Assembly: GCF_016900355.1 (NCBI RefSeq)
Contig: NZ_JACJKA010000028.1
Span: forward strand, 1 to 49,087
Origin: Bacteroides mediterraneensis
GTDB lineage: Bacteria > Bacteroidota > Bacteroidia > Bacteroidales > Bacteroidaceae
Length of the DNA stretch: 49,087 bases
Reading direction: 5' to 3'
Below, piece by piece: positions 25,880 through 35,374 of this stretch; position 1 is the first letter of the stretch; every line of letters begins with the position of its first letter. The position numbers were made by a program, and so were the translations under genes. The notes beneath the pieces were generated by a model, which had not been told where the DNA came from, did no database searches, and saw nothing but the letters and a program-made list of their open reading frames with translations.

Positions 25880-26638
25880 CTAAAGTTGGCAAAAGCGTTC
25901 CATCATCTCTTTCCGGTATTTTTTAGAGACCTGCAATTCATCCACTTCATTAAAAGGAGGATACATCACACATTTCCCTCCTTGCACCATCAGCAAATAA
26001 TTCATGTTAATGATATAAGACTGATGAATCTGTACAAAAGCGGCGTCATAAGCACACAAATTTTCGGCTCTCGTGTTCCGTTTCAAAGGAATAAACGAAC
26101 CGTTGGTCAAAGCCACTTCCCAAATTTTCCGGTCGGACACATACCGGAAATAACCAATCTCCGATACACGCAATATCCGTAAATCTCCCATCGGAGTAAC
26201 CACCATAAAAGATTTTTCTCCCTCATGCCCATTAGTCACCAAGAAATTCGTAGGGTTCTTCATGCCATCCGCTTCCCGCAGACGTCCTAAAGCCTTCGAC
26301 AACTCCTCTGAGTCGACAGGCTTCAACAGAAAATCAAAGGCATAACTTCTCAATGCATCTATCAGGTATTTATTGTAGGCCGTGTAAAAAATAATATGCA
26401 TGTCCCAGTTTTGAATCTCACGTACCTTGATAGCCACATCCATTCCCAACATGTCGGGAAGTTCCACATCCAAGAACAAGAGCTCCGGATGTTCTTTTTC
26501 AATCAAGCGAATGCCCGATTTACCATTATGGGCTACCCCATCCACGGATATCCACGGATACTTTTTTAACTCAAAACAAAGATTATCAATAGCCGCTTCC
26601 TCGTCATCTACAATAACCGCTTTCATTCTATCATTCAT
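25880..26638 (-). CDS. LytTR-family response regulator
   Basis: This 252-residue protein has a receiver domain (1-125) with acidic pair DDE near 11, phosphoacceptor Asp57 in LLFLDVELPD, the Thr in FYTAYN and the conserved Lys in LLKPVD. The C-terminal half is a LytTR DNA-binding domain with the usual IHQSYIINMNYL segment. Its ATG overlaps the kinase stop by 8 bp (ATGAATGA), a sign of translational coupling, so it is the partner of the TPR kinase. A second ATG at 26626 is possible. The downstream DUF5723 gene is a candidate target. Confidence 0.93.
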   Translation of the reverse strand: MNDRMKAVIVDDEEAAIDNLCFELKKYPWISVDGVAHNGKSGIRLIEKEHPELLFLDVELPDMLGMDVAIKVREIQNWDMHIIFYTAYNKYLIDALRSYAFDFLLKPVDSEELSKALGRLREADGMKNPTNFLVTNGHEGEKSFMVVTPMGDLRILRVSEIGYFRYVSDRKIWEVALTNGSFIPLKRNTRAENLCAYDAAFVQIHQSYIINMNYLLMVQGGKCVMYPPFNEVDELQVSKKYRKEMMERFCQL

Positions 26639-28673
26639 GTTTCTTCGTTTTCTTTAGTTGATAAGAATAATTCAAAGGAACCACAAACCGGACTTCACAT
26701 CCCATTTCCTTCTCCTCTCCCATTTCCACGTTATTAATCCTCACCGCAATAGGACGTGAATTATACATATTCAGCAACTGAATAGTTTGAGTAATCACCT
26801 TCATACCGGTACCTGTACCATGGTTCACACTCCCTTGCCGGTAGCCTCCTCCATTGTCACAAACAGTAATCTCAGCCTGGTTATCCTCTGTCCGACGTAC
26901 CTTTATCTGCAACAGTCGTTTTCCTTCCTTTAACCTCAGGCCATGCTTGATGGCATTCTCTACTGGTATCTGCAACAGCATGGAAGGTACTTTCACAGCT
27001 TGCAGGTCTATCTGTTCATCCACCTCCAGCTGATAATGAAAATCGTCTCCCAATGAATCCTTCTCCAGATTCACATACGTATCCACGAACTCCAGCTCAT
27101 CTGCCAGCGACACCGCCAAACAATCCGTCAGTTCCAGGTTACGACGTATCAGCTTTGTCAATCCAATCAGATTTTTACTTTCTTCTTTTCCCTTATGCAA
27201 ATTCATTTCCCGATTCAAGACATTAAATACAAAATGCGGAGAAATCCGGTTACGCACATTCTCCAGACGCAACGAAGTAATGGCATTCTGCATACGCCAT
27301 TGCTCCTTCTCGCGCAGACGCTTCCGATATAAAATTATGAGAAAGACTACAGCTATCAGCAAAAAGCAACCACCCACAATGACATACATCCACTGGTGCA
27401 ACTGAAGTACCTGATTTTCTTTCTCACGGATAAAAATCTCCTTTTTCATCAGTGTACTGTCTTGCGCATACTTCAGTTCAATTTCTGCTGCCCGCATTTT
27501 CACTCTCTCATTCCGTATGGAGTCGTCCATACGATGGTTTTCTTGCAGATAATGATAGGCCTGCTTGTAGTCTCCCACCTTCTCGTAATACCGTTGCAGG
27601 TAACGATTACGCACATGAATCATATTGGGCTCCACCTGATCGTATTTCCGGGCATTTTTCAATCTTTCCCTGGCCAACGGCACATTTCCCTGTTTCAGCG
27701 CCAACTCCATCAGCTGTGTGTCAATGCAATACAAAGCCGTTGAATGCTGGATGGAGTCAAAGAACCGACGACATTTCTGCAAGTAATAAGAAGCTGAATC
27801 CAACTGGTTCAGCAGTAGGAATATCTCTCCCAAGTTAATCATGGTCAGATTCCGTTCAAAATTCATATCCGGATATTGATTGACCACCTTTAACGACCGA
27901 CGAAAATAAGTTAAAGCAGTCTTATAATCCTGCCGGTAATAATACGAGTTACCTCGGTTGTTCAGGTAAATATGCTTCTCAAAAGGATGCATCTTGTCAT
28001 AATACCGCGAAGCTAAATTATAATAATAATCACATGCTGCAAAATCACGTAATTCCATATTCACCTGCGCCAACCCATAATAAGCCGGAAATCGCTTTTC
28101 ATCAGGCATATCCAGCGAATCTGCAATAGACAATGAACGGTTATACCACAAAGCCCCTAAATCATAACGGCCCTGTTTCACGTACACATCGGCCAGATTC
28201 AGACAAATGTCAGGCAAAGATCCCTTACTACCTCCTCGCGTAGCATATTCAAAAGATTTCAAATAGCATTGACAAGCAGAATCTGCCAGCGATTTACGCA
28301 CATAAATGTTTCCTCTTGCATTATAAGCCATCGCATACAACTGAGCTATTTCCGGACTTCCGGCATGCGCGTCACAAAAGGCACTGATTCTATTTATAAA
28401 ATAAGAGGCAGAATCCAATCTGAACGACAGGAAACAACTTCTTACTTTCAAAAACATCAACCGATAATACATCAGACTATCTTTGACAGACGGCATAATC
28501 TGGTCGACCATCCGACTGACATGTTCCGGAGAATCAGCAGAAATTCTTTCCATCTGCTGGTAGAACCTTTCGAAATAATCCACCGTATTTTTATGGTCCT
28601 TTCCCCCACACCCCATCATCAACAACAAGAAAAAAAGACCAATTCCTATTCCTCCTTTATAACAATTCTTCAT
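26631..28673 (-). CDS. TPR-containing LytS-type sensor histidine kinase (lipoprotein)
   Basis: This 680-residue protein begins with a signal ending in LLMMGC (Cys22), followed by tetratricopeptide repeats over about 35-390, one transmembrane helix at about 430-449 and a cytoplasmic LytS-type kinase. The phosphoaccepting histidine is His480 in ISPHFVFN; the ATP site shows ENAIKHG (572-578), DNGGG (606-610) and GTGTG. The predicted topology is a lipid- and membrane-anchored sensor with TPRs outside the cytoplasm, like the one-component TPR/HTH protein near 4.2 kb. It forms a coupled pair with the LytTR regulator. The input signal is unknown. In many homologs the motif is HFxFN, so this His is likely active. 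Confidence 0.9.
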   Translation of the reverse strand: MKNCYKGGIGIGLFFLLLMMGCGGKDHKNTVDYFERFYQQMERISADSPEHVSRMVDQIMPSVKDSLMYYRLMFLKVRSCFLSFRLDSASYFINRISAFCDAHAGSPEIAQLYAMAYNARGNIYVRKSLADSACQCYLKSFEYATRGGSKGSLPDICLNLADVYVKQGRYDLGALWYNRSLSIADSLDMPDEKRFPAYYGLAQVNMELRDFAACDYYYNLASRYYDKMHPFEKHIYLNNRGNSYYYRQDYKTALTYFRRSLKVVNQYPDMNFERNLTMINLGEIFLLLNQLDSASYYLQKCRRFFDSIQHSTALYCIDTQLMELALKQGNVPLARERLKNARKYDQVEPNMIHVRNRYLQRYYEKVGDYKQAYHYLQENHRMDDSIRNERVKMRAAEIELKYAQDSTLMKKEIFIREKENQVLQLHQWMYVIVGGCFLLIAVVFLIILYRKRLREKEQWRMQNAITSLRLENVRNRISPHFVFNVLNREMNLHKGKEESKNLIGLTKLIRRNLELTDCLAVSLADELEFVDTYVNLEKDSLGDDFHYQLEVDEQIDLQAVKVPSMLLQIPVENAIKHGLRLKEGKRLLQIKVRRTEDNQAEITVCDNGGGYRQGSVNHGTGTGMKVITQTIQLLNMYNSRPIAVRINNVEMGEEKEMGCEVRFVVPLNYSYQLKKTKKHE

Positions 28674-28701
28674 AAAAAACTCGTTTCCTTTATCTATATA
28701 A

Positions 28702-28733
28702 CAAAAATATAAAAAAATATTTCAATAAACAAA
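28702..28733 (-). promoter_or_regulatory. Promoter of the kinase/regulator operon
   Basis: On the minus strand TTTG (28733-28730) is followed after 20 bp by TATTTTTG (28709-28702), a good -33/-7 pair ending 28 bp before the ATG at 28673. Confidence 0.75.
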
Positions 28734-28890
28734 AAAGATTCCATTCTTTCTTACAAGATCCAAACTTGTTTTACGGATAGACAAATTTGTAAAGAAATTA
28801 GACAAAACAGATACTTTTTTTTCGTACAAAACTCTTACCCATAAAAAGTGAATTCTCAAACGAACCTCCCATGTTTTGCGAGGAAATGTG

Positions 28891-28898
28891 TACATTTG
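28891..28898 (+). promoter_or_regulatory. -7 box of the menaquinone operon
   Basis: TACATTTG matches TAnnTTTG and lies 27 bp before the first ATG of the operon. A TTTG upstream (28875-28878) is too close to be a normal -33 box. Confidence 0.6.
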
Positions 28899-28925
28899 CA
28901 ATTATAACTTCAAACTGACACACCC

Positions 28926-29339
28926 ATGAATGATAAAACCTCTTACGAATTGCCTGATTTGAGTCACTCCATGGGAGCTCATTTAGGTATTCAGTTTCTC
29001 GAAATGGAAGAGGGATATGTCAAAGCCCAAATGCCGGTCGATGAAAAGACCTGCCAGCCATTTGGCATACTGAATGGAGGAGCTTCATTGGCTCTTGCAG
29101 AAATTGTAGCCGGACACGGATCCATTCCATTGTGTGCCCCGGGAGAGATGCCCTGTGGCATTCAGGTCAGCGCCAATCATCTCCATATGGTCCCCAAAGG
29201 CGACTATGTGATTGCGACCGGACGACTGATTCACCGAGGTCGTACCTCCCATCTGTGGAACGTAGACATCACCAACTCCAACGGGAAATTGATTTCCACT
29301 GCACGTATTGTCAACCAAATAGTCAAGAAACGTCCATGA
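28926..29339 (+). CDS. menI: Hotdog-fold thioesterase, probable DHNA-CoA thioesterase
   Basis: This 137-residue single hotdog-fold protein of the PaaI/YbdB type has the active-site segment FGILNGGASLALAE. As the first gene of a menaquinone operon, and because MenB makes 1,4-dihydroxy-2-naphthoyl-CoA that must be hydrolysed, the likely role is DHNA-CoA thioesterase. The sequence alone shows only the fold; the specific activity is inferred from context. Its stop overlaps the menF start by 4 bp (ATGA), which indicates coupled translation. Confidence 0.8.
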   Translation: MNDKTSYELPDLSHSMGAHLGIQFLEMEEGYVKAQMPVDEKTCQPFGILNGGASLALAEIVAGHGSIPLCAPGEMPCGIQVSANHLHMVPKGDYVIATGRLIHRGRTSHLWNVDITNSNGKLISTARIVNQIVKKRP

Positions 29340-30478
29340 AAACGCCGGAAACCACTTACCACCACCTCATCGACTCATTTACCCGACAAGGAGTCTGCTT
29401 TGCCTTGTACCGACTCCCGTGGACAGACGAACCGATTCTGGTCATGCAGGAAGAAGGAGAGCCTACCTTCTTGTCCAATTTAGAAGCCCTCAACCAAAAG
29501 AAAGGCTTTCTTCTGGCCCCTTTCCAACTGACTGAGGCACGTCCGGCAGCACTGATTCAGCCGGATATCGTGGCGCACGACTGGGAAAATATCAAACAGG
29601 CCTTGCAAGAATGGAGCAATCGCCACAAGGAATATACCGTGGAATCTTCCGCTCTCCCGCCAGAGAATACGGCTTCTGTTACACAGCCTTCCGAAAAAGA
29701 AGAAAAGGAACGCTATACCGAAACCTTCAGCCGCTTCATCTTACCACTGAAGGAAAAACAATTCCGTAAACTGGTACTTTCCAGAAGTACCACTCATGCG
29801 CTTCCCCCACAATTCTCTCCATTGGCTACATTCATTCAGGCCTGCAACAGCTATCCGCGCATGATGATTTCCTTGTGCCACACTCCTTCTACCGGTACAT
29901 GGATAGGCAGTACCCCCGAAATCATCCTCAGTGGGCACGAAAAGGAATGGCACACCGTAGCCTTGGCCGGCACCATGCCCATGCAGGGAGAAACCATGCC
30001 GACGGAATGGAGCAAGAAAAACCAGGAAGAGCAAGCATTCGTGGGAGAATACATCCGCAAAACCGTCAAGAAGTTCGGCACCAAACTGACCGAGAAAGGA
30101 CCTTATACAGCCCGCGCCGGCCAGTTGGTACACCTGAAAACTGATTTTCATTTCTGCCTGAAGGATACCGACCATCTGGGCCACATACTTCAGGAACTAC
30201 ATCCCACACCCGCTGTCTGCGGTTTGCCTAAGGAAGAAGCCTATCGGTTCATTCTACAGACCGAACCGCACGACCGACTCTTCTATTCCGGCATCATCGG
30301 ATGGATAGACCCAGAGGGCGATACCACCCTTTACGTCAACCTTCGCTGCATGCATTTGGAAGGAAATACGGCCACCCTCTATGCCGGAGGCGGCATCCTG
30401 CCCGACTCCACGGCCGATTCCGAATGGGAAGAAACGCAGCAGAAAATGAATACCATGCGCAATATTCTGTCAACCTAA
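29336..30478 (+). CDS. menF: Isochorismate synthase
   Basis: This 380-residue chorismate-utilising enzyme converts chorismate to isochorismate, the first committed step. The C-terminal two thirds match the family, with STPEIIL, VALAGTMP, LKTDF, HPTPAVCGLPKEEA and YSGIIGW. The frame extends upstream through the thioesterase gene, but the ATG at 29336, overlapping the previous stop, is the natural start. The MenF rather than EntC assignment rests on the operon. Confidence 0.93.
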   Translation: MKTPETTYHHLIDSFTRQGVCFALYRLPWTDEPILVMQEEGEPTFLSNLEALNQKKGFLLAPFQLTEARPAALIQPDIVAHDWENIKQALQEWSNRHKEYTVESSALPPENTASVTQPSEKEEKERYTETFSRFILPLKEKQFRKLVLSRSTTHALPPQFSPLATFIQACNSYPRMMISLCHTPSTGTWIGSTPEIILSGHEKEWHTVALAGTMPMQGETMPTEWSKKNQEEQAFVGEYIRKTVKKFGTKLTEKGPYTARAGQLVHLKTDFHFCLKDTDHLGHILQELHPTPAVCGLPKEEAYRFILQTEPHDRLFYSGIIGWIDPEGDTTLYVNLRCMHLEGNTATLYAGGGILPDSTADSEWEETQQKMNTMRNILST

Positions 30479-30493
30479 AACGTATAAAGAATC

Positions 30494-32155
30494 ATGTACA
30501 CAGATAAAAAAAATATCCTGCAGCTGGTGGCCTTGCTGAAGGCCCACCGGATACAGAAAATCGTGTTGTGCCCTGGAAGCCGCAACATTCCGATTGTACA
30601 AACCCTGACCAACATGCCGGAATTCACTTGCTATCCGGTAACCGATGAACGGAGTGCCGGATTCTTTGCCTTGGGACTGGCCCTGAACGGCGGCAGTCCG
30701 GCAGCGATCTGCTGTACCTCGGGTACGGCTTTGCTGAACCTGCATCCGGCCGTGGCCGAAGCCTTCTACCAGCAAGTACCGCTCGTAGTCATTTCAGCCG
30801 ACCGTCCTGCGGCATGGATTGGACAGATGGACGGGCAAACCCTTCCCCAGCCTGGCGTATTCGGTAATCTTGTCAAGAAATCAGTCAACTTGCCGGAAGT
30901 ACAGACGGAAGAAGACGAATGGTACTGCAACCGCCTCATCAATGAAGCTCTCATGGAACTCGACCACCATGGGAAAGGACCCGTACACATTAACGTGCCT
31001 ATCAGTGAGCCCTTCTTCAAATTACCAGTGACAGAACTTCCCGAGGCCCGGGTGATTACCCGTTACCAGGGGCTGAACGTGTACGACAAGGACTACCAGC
31101 CACTCATCGACCGCCTGAACCGCTACCAGCGACGCATGGTGGTAGTGGGACAAATGAACCTGATATACCTGTTCGACAAGAAATATACCAAGATGCTCTA
31201 CAAGCATTTTGCCTGGTTCACCGAGAACATCAGCAACCAGACCATTCCGGGACAGCCCATCCGCAACATCGAGCCTTTGCTTTGCTCCATGGATTTTGAA
31301 GCCCAGCAGAAGATGCGCCCGGAACTACTCATCACCTACGGCGGACACATCATTTCCAAACGGCTCAAGAAATTCCTTCGCCGTCATCCGCCGGTAGAGC
31401 ACTGGCACGTGGCTCCCGACGGACAAGTGGCCGACCTTTTCGGTTGCCTGACTACCGTCATCGAGATGGACCCGTTTGAATTCCTTGAAAAGATTGCCCC
31501 GATGATGGACAGCCGTACACCGGAATATCCGCGTGCCTGGGAGGCTTTGTCCAAGCAGATTCCACAGGCCGAATTCCCCTATTCCGAGATGAGTGCCATC
31601 GGGAAAGTCATCGGCCACCTGCCGACACCTTGTTCGCTGCACCTGGCCAATAGTTCCACCGTACGCTATGCCCAACTGTTTCCTCTCCCTCAGGAAGTAG
31701 AAGTCTTGTCCAACCGGGGAACCAACGGCATTGAAGGTTCCTTGTCTACGGCCCTCGGTTACGCTACCGCCTCCGACAAGCTTAACTTCATCTTCATCGG
31801 CGACCTGAGCTTCTTCTACGACATGAATGCGCTCTGGAATGCCAACTACGGAAGCAACGTACGCATCCTCCTGCTCAACAACGAAGGAGGAGAAATCTTC
31901 CATGCCCTTCCGGGACTGGAGATGCAGGAAAACAGCCGCCGCTTCATTACGGCTACGCACCGCACCTCGGCCAAAGCTTGGGCCGAAGACCGCGGCTTCC
32001 AGTATCTTTCTGCCCATAACGACGAGGAACTGGACCGGGCGGTAGAAACCTTCACCCAACCTTCCATCACTTCACAACCGGTGCTGCTGGAAGTGTTTAC
32101 GGAGAAGGACAAAGATATCGAGCATTTAAAAACGTATTATCACAACTTAAAATAA
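30494..32155 (+). CDS. menD: SEPHCHC synthase (menaquinone biosynthesis)
   Basis: This 553-residue thiamine-diphosphate enzyme joins 2-oxoglutarate to isochorismate. Its N-terminal domain has [25 protein letters not shown], and [14 protein letters not shown], the MenD pattern, and the C-terminal cofactor domain has [17 protein letters not shown] followed by the [13 protein letters not shown] metal site. Length matches MenD (about 550-580). It starts 15 bp after menF and ends 7 bp before menB. It is visibly more GC-rich than genes at the left edge, as are the other genes from about 29 to 38 kb. Confidence 0.95.
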   Translation: MYTDKKNILQLVALLKAHRIQKIVLCPGSRNIPIVQTLTNMPEFTCYPVTDERSAGFFALGLALNGGSPAAICCTSGTALLNLHPAVAEAFYQQVPLVVISADRPAAWIGQMDGQTLPQPGVFGNLVKKSVNLPEVQTEEDEWYCNRLINEALMELDHHGKGPVHINVPISEPFFKLPVTELPEARVITRYQGLNVYDKDYQPLIDRLNRYQRRMVVVGQMNLIYLFDKKYTKMLYKHFAWFTENISNQTIPGQPIRNIEPLLCSMDFEAQQKMRPELLITYGGHIISKRLKKFLRRHPPVEHWHVAPDGQVADLFGCLTTVIEMDPFEFLEKIAPMMDSRTPEYPRAWEALSKQIPQAEFPYSEMSAIGKVIGHLPTPCSLHLANSSTVRYAQLFPLPQEVEVLSNRGTNGIEGSLSTALGYATASDKLNFIFIGDLSFFYDMNALWNANYGSNVRILLLNNEGGEIFHALPGLEMQENSRRFITATHRTSAKAWAEDRGFQYLSAHNDEELDRAVETFTQPSITSQPVLLEVFTEKDKDIEHLKTYYHNLK

Positions 32156-32162
32156 CCATATT

Positions 32163-32987
32163 ATGTCACAACCCAGAGAATGGAAAACCATCAAAGAATA
32201 TCAGGATATTCTGTTTGATTTCTATCATGGTATTGCCAAAATTACCATCAACCGTCCGCGATATAGAAACGCGTTTACCCCGAAGACTACTTCTGAAATC
32301 AGCGATGCCCTGCTCATCTGCCGTGAGTGCCAGGACATCAACGTGGTGGTACTGACTGGAGCCGGCGACAAGGCCTTCTGCTCCGGCGGCGACATGCACG
32401 TGAAAGGTCACGGAGGTTATGTAGGTACCGACGGGGTACCCCGCCTGAACGTGCTCGACGTACAGAAACAGATTCGCTCCATCCCGAAACCGGTCATTGC
32501 CATGGTCAACGGATATGCCATCGGGGGCGGACACGTGCTCCACGTGGTCTGCGACCTGACCATCGCTTCTGAAAATGCCATCTTCGGACAGACAGGTCCT
32601 CGGGTGGGTAGCTTCGATGCCGGATTCGGTTCTTCTTACCTGGCCCGCATTGTGGGACAGAAAAAGGCTCGTGAAATCTGGTTCCTCTGCCGTCAGTACT
32701 CTGCCCAGGAAGCCCTGGAAATGGGACTGGTGAACAAGGTGGTACCTTTCGACCAGTTGGAAGACGAAGTAGTGGAATGGGCCGAAACCATGATGCAGCA
32801 CAGCCCGCTGGCCCTGCGTATGATCAAGGCCGGACTGAACGCGGAACTGGACGGACAGGCCGGTATCCAGGAACTTGCCGGAGATGCCACCATGCTGTAT
32901 TACATGACCGATGAAGCGCAGGAAGGTGGAAAGGCATTCCTCGAGAAACGGAAACCCGACTGGAGCAAGTATCCTAAATTCCCCTGA
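32163..32987 (+). CDS. menB: 1,4-dihydroxy-2-naphthoyl-CoA synthase
   Basis: This 274-residue crotonase-fold enzyme closes the second ring of the naphthoquinone. Signatures are [13 protein letters not shown], the oxyanion-hole segment [15 protein letters not shown], the [17 protein letters not shown] helix, and [18 protein letters not shown], which is diagnostic for MenB. The C terminus [13 protein letters not shown] is also typical. It is separated from menC by 91 bp holding a hairpin. Confidence 0.96.
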   Translation: MSQPREWKTIKEYQDILFDFYHGIAKITINRPRYRNAFTPKTTSEISDALLICRECQDINVVVLTGAGDKAFCSGGDMHVKGHGGYVGTDGVPRLNVLDVQKQIRSIPKPVIAMVNGYAIGGGHVLHVVCDLTIASENAIFGQTGPRVGSFDAGFGSSYLARIVGQKKAREIWFLCRQYSAQEALEMGLVNKVVPFDQLEDEVVEWAETMMQHSPLALRMIKAGLNAELDGQAGIQELAGDATMLYYMTDEAQEGGKAFLEKRKPDWSKYPKFP

Positions 32988-33011
32988 TTAACTATCTGAA
33001 TAAGTATATGC

Positions 33012-33048
33012 CGGACAGAAAGCAGACCCCTCTTTTGCTCTCTGTCCG
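33012..33048 (+). terminator. Hairpin between menB and menC
   Basis: CGGACAGAAAGCA (33012-33024) pairs with TGCTCTCTGTCCG (33036-33048) with a single mismatch. No long T-run follows, so it may attenuate transcription or protect the menI-menB part of the mRNA rather than fully terminate. Confidence 0.6.
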
Positions 33049-33078
33049 CTTATTGTTTCATCCCTTACAGAGTTTATC

Positions 33079-34137
33079 ATGTATTCACTGAAAATATTTC
33101 CGCGTACCCTCCATTTTAAACAACCGGCCGGTACTTCCCGTGGGGTGTATCACGTACGGCAAGTATGGTACCTCCTGCTTACCGATACAGAAACCGGACA
33201 GTACGGTGTGGGCGAATGTGCCCCCCTGCCTGCCTTGAGCTGTGACGACCTACCTGACTACCCTCGCCTGCTGGCCGAAATCTGCGAAAAGACCGCAGCC
33301 GACGGTCGCATCGACTACGAGGCGCTTCGTCCTTATCCTTCCATCCTCTTCGGACTGGAAACAGCCTTTGCCCACCTGCAGGCCCAAAGCCTGAGATTCT
33401 GGGACACCCCCTTCAGCCGGGGTACACAAGGCATTCCTATCAACGGACTGATTTGGATGGGCAACTTTGACGAGATGTACCGCCGCATCGAAGAAAAGAT
33501 GAAAGCCGGATTCCGGTGCATCAAAGTAAAAATCGGTGCCATCGAATTTGAACAAGAACTGGAATTACTGGCTCACATCCGCCAACATTTCTCCGCTTCC
33601 GACATCGAACTGCGTGTAGATGCCAACGGAGCTTTCCGGCCGGAAGATGCCCTGCGAAAACTGACACAGCTGAACGAGTTCCAACTTCATTCCATCGAAC
33701 AGCCGATACGGGCCGGACAATGGGAAGCGATGAAAGCCCTGTGTGTCGCCTCTCCTTTCCCCATCGCACTGGACGAGGAACTGATTGGCGTAAACGAAAT
33801 TGAACGGAAAAAAGAACTGTTAGATACCATCCGCCCGCAATACATCATCCTGAAACCGTCGCTCCACGGGGGCATCCGAGGAGCCGAAGAATGGATTTCC
33901 CTGGCCCAGGAAAGAGGTATCGGCTACTGGGTAACTTCAGCACTGGAATCGAACATCGGCCTGAATGCCATCGCACAATGGTGTGCCACGCTTCATCCCA
34001 CCATGCCGCAAGGACTGGGCACTGGACTGCTCTTTACCGACAACCTCGACTATCCGCTGCACATCGAGGGGGACTGCCTGTGGTTCCACCCTGAAGAAGA
34101 GACACCCGATTTTCTGACTTTCTTGAACCGTATCTGA
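33079..34137 (+). CDS. menC: o-Succinylbenzoate synthase
   Basis: This 352-residue enolase-superfamily enzyme dehydrates SHCHC to o-succinylbenzoate. The catalytic lysines are in CIKVKIG, and the metal ligands are in RVDANGAF, SIEQPI and ALDEEL, in the standard order. ILKPSLHGG carries the second catalytic lysine. The ATG at 33079 follows the menB hairpin. The menE start lies 1 bp after this stop. Confidence 0.94.
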   Translation: MYSLKIFPRTLHFKQPAGTSRGVYHVRQVWYLLLTDTETGQYGVGECAPLPALSCDDLPDYPRLLAEICEKTAADGRIDYEALRPYPSILFGLETAFAHLQAQSLRFWDTPFSRGTQGIPINGLIWMGNFDEMYRRIEEKMKAGFRCIKVKIGAIEFEQELELLAHIRQHFSASDIELRVDANGAFRPEDALRKLTQLNEFQLHSIEQPIRAGQWEAMKALCVASPFPIALDEELIGVNEIERKKELLDTIRPQYIILKPSLHGGIRGAEEWISLAQERGIGYWVTSALESNIGLNAIAQWCATLHPTMPQGLGTGLLFTDNLDYPLHIEGDCLWFHPEEETPDFLTFLNRI

Positions 34138-34138
34138 C

Positions 34139-35290
34139 ATGAGCCATCCTACCTTTATCACCGACATTGCCCGCCAGCACATCCGGATAGAAGGAGTAGA
34201 CTATTCGGCCGCAGAGGCCCGTTCCCGCCAGGAAGGACAACTTAGCCTCCTGCAGGAAACTTTCTATACCCGATACGGAGCAAACAGTTTCCAAGCCTCT
34301 TTGGCTGATTTCCTGCATGAATGGTTCGATGACCACGACACCGTACTGGTACACACATCCGGCTCGACGGGAACCCCCAAACCGCTGCGCGTAGAGAAAC
34401 AACGCATGATGCAGAGTGCCATGCTGACGGTCCGTTTTTTAGGATTACATACAGGCGACACCGCCCTGCTCTGCATGCCATTGAAATACATCGCTGGAAA
34501 GATGGTCGTCGTACGGGCGCTGGTAGCCGGACTGGACCTGCTGCCTGTCACTCCCAGCGGACATCCACTGGCACAGACAAGCACCACCCCCGTTTTTGCG
34601 GCCATGATTCCCATGCAGGTATACAATTCCTTGCAGGTACCTGAAGAGAAAGAACGCCTTCAGCAAATCCGTCATCTCATCATCGGCGGAGGAGCCATCG
34701 ATACGTCTTTGGGAAAGCAACTGTTGTCATTCCCCCACGCGGTGTGGAGCACGTACGGCATGACGGAAACCCTGTCGCACATCGCCCTGCGACGACTCAA
34801 CGGACCGGAAGCGTCCGACTGGTACACGCCTTTCCAGCACGTCAAGCTGTCTCTTTCCCCGGAAAACACCCTGACCATCGAGGCACCGGCTGTTTGTCCG
34901 GAAATTTTGACCACGAACGACATCTGCGAGTTCAATGCGCAGGGACAGTTTCACATCTTGGGACGGAAAGACAACACCATCAACACGGGAGGCGTCAAGG
35001 TACAGATTGAGCAAGTGGAAAACGCACTGCGGGCTACTCTCTCCTGTCCTTTTCAGGTGACTGCCGTGCCCGACCCCAAGTTCGGTGAACGCATCGTGTT
35101 GTTGCTGGAGGACCCGGAAGCAGCTTGTCCTGAATCTGTGCTGACAGAGGCCTTCCATACCCTTTCCCCCTATTGGCGGCCCAAACAGGTTTTCCGTATC
35201 CGGCAGTTACCGCAGACCGGTACCGGCAAACCCGACCGAGCTACAGCCCGCAAGCTGGCCAAAGAAATTGCAGAGAAAGAAACGAAATAA
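34139..35290 (+). CDS. menE: o-Succinylbenzoate-CoA ligase
   Basis: This 383-residue adenylate-forming enzyme activates o-succinylbenzoate with CoA and ATP. The P-loop is HTSGSTGTPKPLR, followed by TYGMTETLSHIALR and the hinge ILGRKDNTINTGGVKVQIEQVE. C-terminal GTGKPDRATARKLA holds the catalytic lysine. It is shorter than many acyl-CoA ligases, as usual for MenE in this phylum. Last gene of the operon; no menH or menA is present here. Confidence 0.94.
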   Translation: MSHPTFITDIARQHIRIEGVDYSAAEARSRQEGQLSLLQETFYTRYGANSFQASLADFLHEWFDDHDTVLVHTSGSTGTPKPLRVEKQRMMQSAMLTVRFLGLHTGDTALLCMPLKYIAGKMVVVRALVAGLDLLPVTPSGHPLAQTSTTPVFAAMIPMQVYNSLQVPEEKERLQQIRHLIIGGGAIDTSLGKQLLSFPHAVWSTYGMTETLSHIALRRLNGPEASDWYTPFQHVKLSLSPENTLTIEAPAVCPEILTTNDICEFNAQGQFHILGRKDNTINTGGVKVQIEQVENALRATLSCPFQVTAVPDPKFGERIVLLLEDPEAACPESVLTEAFHTLSPYWRPKQVFRIRQLPQTGTGKPDRATARKLAKEIAEKETK

Positions 35291-35302
35291 GCGGTTGTCC
35301 GC

Positions 35303-35333
35303 TTGTGTATGAGCATTCGATTCTTTAACTTTG
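35303..35333 (+). promoter_or_regulatory. Promoter of the antiporter gene
   Basis: TTG (35303-35305) and TAACTTTG (35326-35333) are 20 bp apart. The -7 box lies in the loop of the hairpin that appears to end the men operon. The start point is near 35340, which excludes upstream starts and supports the ATG at 35375. Confidence 0.65.
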
Positions 35334-35358
35334 TTAAATATTCAAATGCTCATTTTTT
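35311..35358 (+). terminator. Terminator of the men operon overlapping a promoter
   Basis: GAGCATT (35311-35317) pairs with AATGCTC (35345-35351), with an inner stem TTAAC/GTTAA, then ATTTTTTATT. A smaller hairpin AAGCGG/CCGCTT (35289-35304) precedes it, overlapping the end of menE. Confidence 0.6.
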
Positions 35359-35374
35359 ATTGAACCTCAAACCT

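Noticed and set aside
29132..29335. Upstream extension of MenF
   Set aside because: The frame overlaps the thioesterase gene; the ATG at 29336 gives the normal N terminus with a 4-bp overlap.
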